Of a DNA stretch of 64,000 bases, positions 35,483 through 43,713 are shown piece after piece. The stretch covers positions 1,634,501-1,698,500 of the forward strand of contig NZ_OY781114.1 of the NCBI RefSeq assembly GCF_963676485.1. The letters run 5' to 3'. Origin of the DNA: an uncultured Cohaesibacter sp. (GTDB lineage Bacteria > Pseudomonadota > Alphaproteobacteria > Rhizobiales > Cohaesibacteraceae). The notes under the pieces are model-generated. The model saw nothing but the letters and a program-made list of their open reading frames with translations, was not told the DNA's origin and made no database searches. Both the position numbers and the translations under genes were made by a program. Numbering within the stretch: the stretch's first letter is position 1; every line of letters starts with the position of its first letter.

Positions 35483-35496
35483 GCTTTGTACAAAGC
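35483..35496. promoter_or_regulatory. Perfect 14-bp palindrome upstream of graspetide operon
   Basis: GCTTTGTACAAAGC is a perfect palindrome 16 bp upstream of the precursor start codon and just before the ribosome binding site. It could be an operator or a site of transcript structure affecting translation. No regulator gene is adjacent. Confidence 0.45.
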
Positions 35497-35512
35497 AGGA
35501 AGAGGTGATGCT

Positions 35513-35890
35513 TTGAGCCAAACTCATGAACAACGCGTTTTAACAATTCCCCTACTGGTAAATTATGCATCCGAACGCATTTCTTCGCCTCAGATACAAG
35601 GCCACTATTCTTCTGATCTCTCCATGTGGGTAGTGGATGTTGACGGTCAGGAAACTCCCATTATTAGTTGGGAGCACACTGTAATAGACTTGGCCACAAA
35701 GACTGAGACACAGCAAGAATCGGATGATCAAGAGGATAATTCTGGCATTGCTGAATTGGGAACAAAAACTGCCACCCAAATTGAGCAGGATGATGCATGT
35801 ATGTCTGCGTATTTGGAGTTGACCACTAAAACAGCGGCGCAACAGGAAGGCGACGACACATTTCCAAGAGTCTCAGGATTGTTTTTATAA
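35513..35890 (+). CDS. Graspetide-like RiPP precursor with three core repeats
   Basis: A 125-residue precursor peptide starting at a TTG (35513) that has AGAGGTG upstream; an ATG at 35507 in another frame stops at once. Residues 1-58 form a leader with YSSDLSMWVVDVDGQETPIISW near residue 33-54. The rest carries three repeats of T-K-T-x-(T/A)-Q-x-E-x-D-D: Thr62-Asp72 (TKTETQQESDD), Thr84-Asp94 (TKTATQIEQDD) and Thr105-Asp115 (TKTAAQQEGDD), spaced 22 and 21 residues. Thr/Lys nucleophiles and Glu/Asp acceptors are the residues that ATP-grasp ligases join in graspetides (omega-ester/amide-containing peptides). The next gene is such a ligase. A short tail TFPRVSGLFL ends the protein. GC content is low. 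The role as precursor is inferred from the repeats and context. Confidence 0.82.
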   Translation: MSQTHEQRVLTIPLLVNYASERISSPQIQGHYSSDLSMWVVDVDGQETPIISWEHTVIDLATKTETQQESDDQEDNSGIAELGTKTATQIEQDDACMSAYLELTTKTAAQQEGDDTFPRVSGLFL

Positions 35891-36855
35891 TGAGTTTGTT
35901 CATGCCGTTTTTAATCGTGACAAATAAGAGAGATCTTACATCAGATTTTATTGTTCAGGAGTTAAGGCGGCGTGAGTTAGACTATTTCCGTTTAAACACA
36001 GAGGACATTTCTTCTTATTCAATATCTCAAAAACAGGGTGGCTCAACGATCTTAGACATCGGCTCACGTCGGATCGATTTAGAAACTGTTCACGCTGCAT
36101 ATTTTCGCAGACCACTTCCACCAGAACATTGCCTAGACGGAATGTCGTTGTCTTCAGTGCATTATATTCATGAAGAATGGAGCTATTTTTTGCGTTCTCT
36201 CTATTCGGAAATAGGTGAGAAATGGTTCAGTCATCCAAATATGATTATACTTGCAGAAGATAAACCCAAGCAGCTCAGATTGGCAAAACAGGTCGGTTTC
36301 TCGGTACCAGAAACCGTAATAACAAATGAAAAGGAATCCGTACAAAGGTTGTTTAGTGCTGGCGATGTCGTGGCAAAACCACTAAAGCAGGCGCTGTTAG
36401 AAGAGCAAGACGGTCCTGGACGGGTTATATATACTAGTGTGGTGCAATCGTATTTTGAGATTGATGACAAAGCCCTCAAGTTGGCACCAGTGATCTTTCA
36501 AAGAAAGCTTTCCAAACAATTCGACCTGCGTGTGACCGTTGTTGAAGATAGGGTTTTTTCTGTAGCGATCAAATCGCAGGAATTTGAGCAAACAAAAACA
36601 GATTGGAGACACGGAGCAGTTACTAACCTCAAGCACATGATATATGAGCTTCCTGATACTGTAGCAGGCCAATGCAAAGACATGGTAAAACGCCTAGGTC
36701 TTCGATACGGAGCAATTGATTTAGTTTTAGACAAATCCGGACGATTCTGGTTTTTGGAATGCAATCCGAATGGCCAATGGGCTTGGATCGAAAAAAGAAC
36801 AGGTTTGCCAATCGCCGCCGCTATTGTGGATTCAATGGAGAGGGTTTCACTGTGA
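35890..36855 (+). CDS. ATP-grasp ligase, MvdC/MvdD type (graspetide maturase)
   Basis: A 321-residue ATP-grasp enzyme expected to form ester or amide cross-links between side chains of the precursor. Typical features are the N-terminal PFLIVTNKRDLTSDFIVQEL, the VAKPLKQALLEEQ segment, PVIFQRKLSKQFDLRVTVVEDRVFSVAIKSQ, TDWRHG, and the C-terminal FWFLECNPNGQWAWIEKRTGLPIA, all hallmarks of microviridin-type ligases. Length matches MvdC/MvdD. The start ATG overlaps the precursor stop by one base (TAATG) and the end overlaps the next gene by GTGA, so the three are one translational unit. Only one ligase is present, so one type of cross-link is expected. Confidence 0.9.
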   Translation: MSLFMPFLIVTNKRDLTSDFIVQELRRRELDYFRLNTEDISSYSISQKQGGSTILDIGSRRIDLETVHAAYFRRPLPPEHCLDGMSLSSVHYIHEEWSYFLRSLYSEIGEKWFSHPNMIILAEDKPKQLRLAKQVGFSVPETVITNEKESVQRLFSAGDVVAKPLKQALLEEQDGPGRVIYTSVVQSYFEIDDKALKLAPVIFQRKLSKQFDLRVTVVEDRVFSVAIKSQEFEQTKTDWRHGAVTNLKHMIYELPDTVAGQCKDMVKRLGLRYGAIDLVLDKSGRFWFLECNPNGQWAWIEKRTGLPIAAAIVDSMERVSL

Positions 36856-37496
36856 ATATAGGAGATATTATTTGGCCACATGTTGGAAAAATAACTCTGG
36901 ACAAAGAAGCCTTAAAAACATCAATAAAGCAAATCGATGATGTTTCATGGGATGGTGATGTACAAACCTTTTTAGAAGAAACACGACGATTAAGAGATAT
37001 AGAAACAGCCAGAAAAAACGGTGCAGAAGCAAAAAGCCAAATCTACTTAGCCGCATTGTTGGCTCTTATTCCAATTTTGGTTTCTTTGACCCAGCATGAA
37101 GCTCTCAAAAGCATTATGAAATTCACCGCTTGGGATCAGATTTTGGGATTCATATTCTTTGTTCTCGGCATTGCTTATAGCATAGGTGCTTTCATCAACG
37201 CATTTCGAGCTTTAACTGTAAAAGCGTATCATCGTGTAGATGTGGACGAAATAGTATCTTGTGGTGGAAGCGAAGATCCTGTTGAGTGCCTAACCAAAGA
37301 TATCTTGAAGTCCGTGAGATATGATCGCCACAATATCAACCATAAAGTGAGTTACGTCATCGTAACGCACCAGTTGATTTTCAGAATGGCGTTCTTCTTG
37401 CTTTTGGCACTTTCAATTATAGTCTTCTCGCCAATAGCTTACGACATCTCCGAAGCCTTGAAAGGCACCTTGTGCGAGCAAAGAATTGTACCTTAG
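36852..37496 (+). CDS. Three-span membrane protein of the graspetide operon
   Basis: A 214-residue protein starting at a GTG that overlaps the ligase stop (GTGA). A soluble, charged N-terminal part with a helical FLEETRRLRDIETARKNGAEAKSQ segment is followed by membrane spans near residues 60-77 (IYLAALLALIPILVSL), 94-115 (ILGFIFFVLGIAYSIGAFI) and 178-200 (LIFRMAFFLLLALSIIVF). No transporter, protease or known family was recognised. Immunity, export or sensing are all possible. Its tight coupling to the ligase shows that it belongs to the pathway. Confidence 0.75.
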   Translation: MNIGDIIWPHVGKITLDKEALKTSIKQIDDVSWDGDVQTFLEETRRLRDIETARKNGAEAKSQIYLAALLALIPILVSLTQHEALKSIMKFTAWDQILGFIFFVLGIAYSIGAFINAFRALTVKAYHRVDVDEIVSCGGSEDPVECLTKDILKSVRYDRHNINHKVSYVIVTHQLIFRMAFFLLLALSIIVFSPIAYDISEALKGTLCEQRIVP

Positions 37497-37903
37497 GGAC
37501 AATTTCTGAAAGAGGAACTTTTCTGCAGCACGTCGACCCGGCGAACTAATCACTGGTACTGCTGAGTTAAGAAGAAGACGGTGTATCTTAGCGCCGATGG
37601 GGCAGAACACGAACGGGGAATTCCTGCAACGACGAAGCTGGAGCTCCCTCGAATGGCCGCTTTAGCTTCCTGTATCGAAGATCTCTCACCCGCAAGAAAT
37701 GACCGCAATCCGCCCGTTTCACCAGTTCGCTTAAGATTCAAGGGGATCCGCAGTTGTCGAAAAGCATGCCTTCCCTCACGGGGTCGCATCAGGATTTCAA
37801 ACGGGAGAGCCTTGAGAAAGAGGCTGGCCAACCACTTCATTCTCTCAAATGACGCCCTCGAGGACTGTGCGGATGGTCGGGCAGGACCAACCGCACGGTC
37901 TGA
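37497..37903. other. Convergent intergenic region after the graspetide operon
   Basis: About 400 bp between the ends of the membrane-protein gene and the SIS gene. GC content rises back to the regional average. Open frames here show no family features. No repeat module or terminator was recognised. Confidence 0.4.
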
Positions 37904-38887
37904 TTAGTATTCCATGCGCCACATGTAGCGACGTACGCTCAGCGGATGACCGCGAGAATCGCTGAGAGCTACGGCATAGGTGCGCAGCAGGGCGGTGAAC
38001 ATGATCGGAACAAGATATTCCGCTGCATCGCCGGCAACTTCTTCAACACCGAATTCTTCAGCATCAAGAACCAGTATGCGTTTGGAATATTTCTCAGCGA
38101 ATGCCAAAGCGCGTTCGTCCATCTTGCGGGAATTTGCAAGAGTTTTCAGCACGATGAACGGGGTGTCGAAATCGGTAATTTCGAAAGGACCGTGGAAATA
38201 CTCGCCAGAATGGATGGCCGCAGAATGAACCCACTGCATTTCCTGCAAGAGACAGATGGCGAAGGAATAGGCGATGGAGTGGCAGGAACCGGAGCTCATC
38301 GTGTAGATGACAGGTTCGCGCTTGTAGGATTCAGCCCAAGCTTTTGCATTGTCTGCATGAGCAGCTTTGACCTTTTCAGCCTTGTCGGAAAGCGTCGGCA
38401 GAGCGGCTTTGACCTGATCGATCTTGGTGTTGCCTTCCAGCTCTTTCAAGGAGCCAAGAACCAGCTGAACCAGCAGCAGAGCGTTGTGTTTTTCGCCAAC
38501 GGTCAGCGGATCGAATTCGTAATAGATGGCTTTTTCGGCAGCTTCATCAAGCTCGGATTCCGGCTTGTGGGTGAAGCAAATCGTCAGCGCACCAGCTTCG
38601 CGGGCATAACGGGTGGCCGCGATGGTCTCTGGCGTATTGCCGGAATGGGAACAGGTAATGACAACTGAGTTCTTGCCAAGACGGACCGGTGCACGCGCGA
38701 TGAATTCTGCGGAGCTGTAGGAATAAGCAGCGATGCCCTTGGCTTCGCGGTCCATGATATACTGGCCCTGCATCAGAAGGGCGTTGGATCCCCCACATGC
38801 GACAAAATAGAATTCCGTGACTGACTCGCGTGCTGCAACGGCAGCAATAGCCTCATCAAGGCCGGTATTTTTTACTTGATCATTCAT
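37904..38887 (-). CDS. SIS-domain sugar isomerase/deglycase (FrlB-like), copy 1
   Basis: A 327-residue double-SIS protein. SIS features are YFVACGGSNALL near residue 27, VVITCSHSGNTPETIAATRYAREAGA near residue 75, and in the second domain HSGEYFHGPFEITD with a conserved Glu-His. This matches fructosamine-6-phosphate deglycases (FrlB, FraB) more than AgaS. The enzyme would split a 6-phospho-fructosamine into glucose 6-phosphate and amine. A second copy at 48514-49497 has the same length and very similar sequence. An operator palindrome is 48 bp upstream of the start; AAGGAT serves as ribosome binding site. Confidence 0.85.
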   Translation of the reverse strand: MNDQVKNTGLDEAIAAVAARESVTEFYFVACGGSNALLMQGQYIMDREAKGIAAYSYSSAEFIARAPVRLGKNSVVITCSHSGNTPETIAATRYAREAGALTICFTHKPESELDEAAEKAIYYEFDPLTVGEKHNALLLVQLVLGSLKELEGNTKIDQVKAALPTLSDKAEKVKAAHADNAKAWAESYKREPVIYTMSSGSCHSIAYSFAICLLQEMQWVHSAAIHSGEYFHGPFEITDFDTPFIVLKTLANSRKMDERALAFAEKYSKRILVLDAEEFGVEEVAGDAAEYLVPIMFTALLRTYAVALSDSRGHPLSVRRYMWRMEY

Positions 38888-38898
38888 GATGAGATCCT

Positions 38899-38916
38899 TA
38901 TGACGTTATATGACGT
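38899..38916. promoter_or_regulatory. Tandem TATGACGT repeat in the SIS/GntR divergent region
   Basis: TATGACGT occurs at 38899-38906 and 38909-38916, exactly one helical turn apart, between the LacI-type operator and the start of the SIS gene. It may be a site for the divergent GntR/UTRA regulator. Evidence is positional only. Confidence 0.3.
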
Positions 38917-38935
38917 CTCTATACTTAAGCCATTT

Positions 38936-38951
38936 TTGAGACCGGTGTCAA
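38936..38951 (-). promoter_or_regulatory. LacI-type operator, copy 1 (SIS gene 1)
   Basis: TTGAGACCGGTGTCAA, on the minus strand TTGACACCGGTCTCAA, the same 16 bases as at 48450-48465. On the minus strand its TTGACA would serve as the -35 element, with TAAGTA 18 bp further as a possible -10, so binding would block transcription. It is 48 bp from the SIS start codon. Confidence 0.72.
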
Positions 38952-39169
38952 TACGGCGTTTCATAAGTCGATCCAAAAAGCGAATATGATTGGCCTATGC
39001 TTTTGCAGCATTACAGCTGTTCGGCTAGCCTGTCGGGGGATGAGCCATCATTTGCGGCCACGAGCGGCGATGATCTTGATTTTCCCGTCGACACACCCCT
39101 AAGGTGCCTCATTACGAAAGACTGGGATTGATTGAGGGCCCCCACCCTCGGAAGATCTGAAAGAGAGTT

Positions 39170-39916
39170 ATGCGATTGTCCGAGAATGCGAACCCACTTG
39201 CGAAAAATGCAGCAGTCCCGCTCTACGAGCAGCTTAAATTCGCGCTCAAGGAGATGATCTCCACGCGTGCTCTGGGTCCTGGAGACACCATTCCCACCGA
39301 ACCGGAGCTGTGCAAGCAATATAATGTCAGCCGCATCACCGTGCGACGCGCGATCGCTGATCTTGAAGCGGAAGGCCTTTTGGAGAAACGGCATGGCAAA
39401 GGAACTTTTGTTACATTGCCCAAGATGGAAACCAGCCTGTTGAATCTCGGCGGTTTCTCTGAAAGCTTCGGCCTGCGTCGCTATCACGTTGAGAAATCGA
39501 TTCTGGAACTGGGAGAGGAGAGTGCAGGCGAGGATCTGGGTCAGAAGCTGGGCATTGATCCGTCTGCCACGGTTCTGCATGTCAGTCGCCTGATCACGGC
39601 AGACAGCACACCTTTTACGATTGAAAGCTCCTACTTCTCTCTGGATCTCTTTCCCGGATTGGTGAGCGAAATTCATGATGATACCTCGCTCTACAACCTG
39701 CTGCAGACCAAATATGGCCGCGAGGTGAAGCATGCCAAGCGCGTCATCAGCTGTCGGGTTGCGACTCCCAAAGAGAACACCATCTTCCACTGCAAAAGCG
39801 GAGATATCATCTTCGAGGTGGAGAAGACAGTCTTTGGCGAAGACCGCACGATTCCACTGCAATATTCGATACTGCTGACGCCGAGCACCCGCATGAATCT
39901 CGTGATCGAGGTCTGA
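39170..39916 (+). CDS. GntR/UTRA family regulator (FrlR-like)
   Basis: A 248-residue regulator. The GntR winged helix is PLYEQLKFALKEMISTRALGPGDTIPTEPELCKQYNVSRITVRRAIADLEAEG (in parts residues 18-70), followed by the KRHGKGTFV turn and a UTRA ligand domain (residues about 95-245; SSYFSLDLFPGL...TSLYNLLQTKYGREV...). FrlR regulators of fructoselysine genes belong to this family. It is divergent from SIS copy 1. The ligand is probably a phospho-fructosamine, by analogy. Confidence 0.85.
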   Translation: MRLSENANPLAKNAAVPLYEQLKFALKEMISTRALGPGDTIPTEPELCKQYNVSRITVRRAIADLEAEGLLEKRHGKGTFVTLPKMETSLLNLGGFSESFGLRRYHVEKSILELGEESAGEDLGQKLGIDPSATVLHVSRLITADSTPFTIESSYFSLDLFPGLVSEIHDDTSLYNLLQTKYGREVKHAKRVISCRVATPKENTIFHCKSGDIIFEVEKTVFGEDRTIPLQYSILLTPSTRMNLVIEV

Positions 39917-39978
39917 GTCACAACTTCTCAACGGGATGAACCGCCCTGTTGTCACCGTTTACCGCATGCGAAAAAGGC

Positions 39979-40005
39979 GGGATCTCCAGCCAGGCCAGAG
40001 ATCCC
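39979..40005 (-). terminator. Terminator of the hyuAB operon
   Basis: GGGATCTC at 39979-39986 pairs with GAGATCCC at 39998-40005, with an 11-bp centre. On the minus strand a TTTTT tract follows three bases after the stem, so it ends the hyuAB transcript 12 bp after the hyuB stop. On the plus strand it may also stop gntR. Confidence 0.7.
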
Positions 40006-40016
40006 AAGGCTGCTTG

Positions 40017-41639
40017 TCAAAGGGAATAGCCATAAACCCGTTTCGCAAAATCTTCAGAGATACGATCTTCTGCAAGATCCTTTTTGATGGCCTCAGCCGG
40101 TCGTTTGCCGGGGTCACCATAGCCCCCGCCACCTGGGGTTACGATTTCTACGATCTGGCCGGGTTTCAGGTCAGCCATACCCTTGAAGTCGTCGCGCCCA
40201 TCGCCATAATCAAGGTGTGTCATCTCTCCCGACGTGCCGCCTTGCAGCCCCCAAGCACGAGAGCTGATGCGCGATCCTTCCACCGTGAAACGGCAAGGCT
40301 TCTCGACGCGATAGACACGCCTGATCCCCATGCCGCCACGATATTCTCCACCACCGGCAGAATCATCCACCAGCTCGTAGCGCAGCAGCGTGAGCGGATA
40401 TTCCAGCTCAAGCGCTTCGACAGGCAGGTTGGACGTGTTGGTCAGATGCACCTGAATGCCCGAAAGGCCGTCCTTGGTCGGACGCGCACCGCCGCCGCCA
40501 CCGATGGTTTCAAGATAGACCCAGATCGACCCATCCTCATGGGTGCCATTGAAAATGGCTCCCGTGCAGCAGCCGTTGCCCGCTGCGGCAACCTTGCCCG
40601 GGATGGCTTTGGCGAGCGCCCCTTGAATGATGTCGGCGACGCGCTGACAGGCGGCGATGCGTCCTTCAACAGCGGCAGGATGCTTGCAGTTCAGGACCGA
40701 GCCCTCTGGCGCGGTCACCGTCAGCGGACGGGCCAGCCCGGCATTGGGCAGGATGGTGGGATCAACCACCGCCTTCACCGCGTAATAGCAGGACGCCAGC
40801 AGTGAGGTGTAGATCATATTCAGACCACCACGCACCTGCGGCGGACCATCGAAGGCAAGCGTCATCTCATCGCCAGCAATCGTGATATCAACGGAGAATG
40901 TCATTTTCTCCTTCCACTGGTTGCTGTCAAAGATGTCGGAGAAGGAATAGGTGCCATCGGCGATGGCGGCAATACCGGCTCGCATCTTGCGCTCTGCATA
41001 ATCCTGCAACTCATCACCGGCCGCGAGCACCTTTCCCGTCCCATATTTGGCACAAAGATCCTGCATGCGCTGCACACAGAGCCGGTTGGCTGACATTTGC
41101 GCCCTCAGATCGGAGATCCGCTCATGGGGCACCTGACAGTTCAGAAGGAACATATTCTGGATGTCTTCCTGCAACTCACCGGCCTTGTAGAGCCGCACCG
41201 GCGGGATGCGGATGCCTTCCTGATAGATATGCTCGTGACCAAGGTCGGCAAAGTCGGAATGATGGGCGGTATTGACGGCCCAGGCGATCAGTTGATCGTC
41301 AACAAAAATCGGCTCGGCCATCACGATGTCGGGCAAGTGCGTCGCCCCGCCTTCATAGGCATCGTTGCCCATGAAGACGTCACCGGGTCTGATATTTTCA
41401 AGCCTGAAGCGCTTCATGATGTTGGGCAGGATGCCGATGAAACTACCCAAATGCATCGGAATATGTTCAGCCTGACAAAGGGTGTTGCCCTTGTTGTCGA
41501 ACAGCGCGGTCGAGCAATCGCGGCGTTCCTTGATGTTGGTGGAATAGGAGGCGCGAACCAGTGCCTCGCCCATTTCTTCCACGATCGAGGACAGCGCGGA
41601 ACCGATGACTTCTACGGTGATTGGATCGATCTGGCTCAT
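40017..41639 (-). CDS. Hydantoinase B/oxoprolinase family subunit
   Basis: A 540-residue HyuB-type subunit. It starts SQIDPITVEVIGSALSSIVEEMGEALVRASYSTNIKERRDCSTALFD (in part), the standard N-terminus of N-methylhydantoinase B, and ends with the glycine-rich VEIVTPGGGGYGDP. With HyuA it forms an ATP-dependent amidohydrolase acting on hydantoins, 5-oxoproline or acetone-type substrates, depending on subgroup. The start overlaps the hyuA stop by 4 bases (ATGA). In this catabolic island an oxoprolinase would deal with pyroglutamate released from a glutamine-derived Amadori compound, but this is inference. Confidence 0.87.
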   Translation of the reverse strand: MSQIDPITVEVIGSALSSIVEEMGEALVRASYSTNIKERRDCSTALFDNKGNTLCQAEHIPMHLGSFIGILPNIMKRFRLENIRPGDVFMGNDAYEGGATHLPDIVMAEPIFVDDQLIAWAVNTAHHSDFADLGHEHIYQEGIRIPPVRLYKAGELQEDIQNMFLLNCQVPHERISDLRAQMSANRLCVQRMQDLCAKYGTGKVLAAGDELQDYAERKMRAGIAAIADGTYSFSDIFDSNQWKEKMTFSVDITIAGDEMTLAFDGPPQVRGGLNMIYTSLLASCYYAVKAVVDPTILPNAGLARPLTVTAPEGSVLNCKHPAAVEGRIAACQRVADIIQGALAKAIPGKVAAAGNGCCTGAIFNGTHEDGSIWVYLETIGGGGGARPTKDGLSGIQVHLTNTSNLPVEALELEYPLTLLRYELVDDSAGGGEYRGGMGIRRVYRVEKPCRFTVEGSRISSRAWGLQGGTSGEMTHLDYGDGRDDFKGMADLKPGQIVEIVTPGGGGYGDPGKRPAEAIKKDLAEDRISEDFAKRVYGYSL

Positions 41640-43690
41640 TGAGCGACCTCCACGATAAGATTGAGATAGGCATCGAGGGCGGCGGTCATGTCGGGCAGCA
41701 GAACACTGGTCGTATCCATCTGCTCGATAATGGCCGGACCGGCGATCTGGTTGCCGTGTTTGAGGAGCTTGCGGTCATACACCGGGCAGTTGACGAAGCC
41801 GCCCGCCTCTTTCAGCCAGACGTCCCGCACCCCGATCCGGGCAGCATCCGCAACAGCACTCTCAAGCGGATAGGACTGGAGCTCGGCCTTCTTGACTTCC
41901 CCGACAGCCTCAAGCCTCAAGGTGACCAGCTGGATCTTTTCGCCCTTGGCGATGAAGCCAAAGCGCTGCTTATGGACGGCTTCAAAGCCTTCTTCCAGTT
42001 GCTTGAAGGTCTCAAGGCTGATCGGGCCTGCAGGGACAGAAACGGACAGTTCGTAATTCTGGCCAGCGTAACGCATGTCGACCGTGCGCATTTCCTTGCG
42101 GCGGCTTTCTGAGATGTTGTCAGCGAGGAACCAGTCCTGCGCCTGAGACGACAATTTCGCAAAACCGGCCTCGACGGCGTCAAGCGAATTTGCATCGAGT
42201 TCGGTTAGTCGCGAGATCGCAAAGTCGGCACGCAGATCGGTTAGCAAAAGTCCAAGGGCACAAAGGGCACCAGGCGTGAGCGGAATGATCATGCGCGAAA
42301 TATCAAGCTCCTTGGCAAGCCGGGCTGCATGCAAGGGACCGGCACCGCCGAACGCCATCAACGTATAGTCGCGCGGGTCATGACCACGCTGCACGGAAAT
42401 CACACGAATGGCCTTGGCCATGTTGGCGATCACTACCTGCAGAATGCCATCTGCAGTTTCCATCACCCCAAGACCTATCTGGTCTGCCAGCCGCTGTACA
42501 GCCTCAACAGCAAGATCCCGACGCACTTTCATCCGGCCACCAAGGATCTCAACCGGGTTGAGGGTCTGCAAAACGATGTTGGCGTCGGTTACCGTCGGTT
42601 CTTCGTTGCCGTTGCCATAACAGACCGGCCCCGGATAAGCCCCGGCAGAGCGCGGCCCCACCTTGAGAAGACCGCCGCTATCGATATGGGCGATCGAACC
42701 GCCACCGGCTCCAACGGTATGAATATCAAGCATCGGCGCCTTGATCGGATAACCATGGACATCCGCTTCGCCGGTTAGATGACACATACCATTTTGCAAC
42801 AAGGCCACATCTGAAGAGGTGCCCCCAACATCGAAGGTGATGATATTGGAGAAGCCAGCCATTTTGCCGATTTCCTGCGCGGCAACAACACCGGTGGACG
42901 GCCCGGAGAGCACGGTGCGAACCGGCAGGTCCGCAGCTGCATCAAATCCGATCACGCCACCATTGGATTGGGTCAACTGCGGCGCAACCTTGAGGCCAAC
43001 CTCGTCAAGGCGCTTGCGCAGCCTCTCGATATAGCGCTTCATTACCGGCCCGAGATAGGCATTGACCACGGTCGTGGAGAGCCGTTCAAACTCGCGGAAT
43101 TCCGGCGCGACGGCATGACTGGTTGACACGAAGACATCCGGCAGCATTTCGGCAACCACCTTCTGCGCCATCACTTCATGTTCGGTGTTGAGGAAGCCAT
43201 ACAGGAAGCAGATCGCGATTGCCTTGACATCCCGCTCCTTGAGCAGGGCGACTTCGCGCTTCAGGGCCTCCATATCAAGTGGCAAATCCACCGTACCGTC
43301 CGAGCGCATCCGTTCGGGCACCTGTCGGCGCAGATCACGACTGACCAGCTGTTCGGGTTTGTCGACATTCATGTCGTAAAGGCTTGGACGCTTCTGGCGG
43401 CCCAGCTCCAGCAAGTCGCGGAAGCCGTCCGAAATCAGCAATCCGGTTTTCACGCCGCGCAACTCGATCAGCGCGTTGGTGGCAACGGTCGTCCCATGAC
43501 CAAGGAAGCCCAGCTCATCAGCGGACGCATCAACCTGTTCCAGTCCCTCAACGACCCCTTGCGCAATCGCACGGGACGGATCGTCAGGAGAAGATGACAG
43601 TTTCCAGATCTCCAGTCGCCCAGTCTCTTCCTCAAACAGGCAGATATCGGTGAAGGTGCCACCAGAATCTACTCCAATTCTCCAAACCAT
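41636..43690 (-). CDS. Hydantoinase A/oxoprolinase family subunit
   Basis: A 684-residue HyuA-type subunit with an ASKHA ATPase fold. The N-terminus WRIGVDSGGTFTDICLFEEETG has the phosphate-binding DxGGTFTD motif; FLGHGTTVATNALIE, VLSGPSTGVVAAQ, FDVGGTSSDVAL and the C-terminal FGGAGPLHAARLA are all family features. It probably heads the hyuAB unit with AGAGAG as ribosome binding site. Also see hyuB for possible role. Confidence 0.88.
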   Translation of the reverse strand: MVWRIGVDSGGTFTDICLFEEETGRLEIWKLSSSPDDPSRAIAQGVVEGLEQVDASADELGFLGHGTTVATNALIELRGVKTGLLISDGFRDLLELGRQKRPSLYDMNVDKPEQLVSRDLRRQVPERMRSDGTVDLPLDMEALKREVALLKERDVKAIAICFLYGFLNTEHEVMAQKVVAEMLPDVFVSTSHAVAPEFREFERLSTTVVNAYLGPVMKRYIERLRKRLDEVGLKVAPQLTQSNGGVIGFDAAADLPVRTVLSGPSTGVVAAQEIGKMAGFSNIITFDVGGTSSDVALLQNGMCHLTGEADVHGYPIKAPMLDIHTVGAGGGSIAHIDSGGLLKVGPRSAGAYPGPVCYGNGNEEPTVTDANIVLQTLNPVEILGGRMKVRRDLAVEAVQRLADQIGLGVMETADGILQVVIANMAKAIRVISVQRGHDPRDYTLMAFGGAGPLHAARLAKELDISRMIIPLTPGALCALGLLLTDLRADFAISRLTELDANSLDAVEAGFAKLSSQAQDWFLADNISESRRKEMRTVDMRYAGQNYELSVSVPAGPISLETFKQLEEGFEAVHKQRFGFIAKGEKIQLVTLRLEAVGEVKKAELQSYPLESAVADAARIGVRDVWLKEAGGFVNCPVYDRKLLKHGNQIAGPAIIEQMDTTSVLLPDMTAALDAYLNLIVEVAQ

Positions 43691-43713
43691 TATATTCTCT
43701 CTCTTAAACGGAA

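Noticed and set aside
37550..37840. Minus-strand open frame of 96 codons after the graspetide operon
   Set aside because: Arg/Ser-rich composition typical of a chance frame, no start signal, no family.
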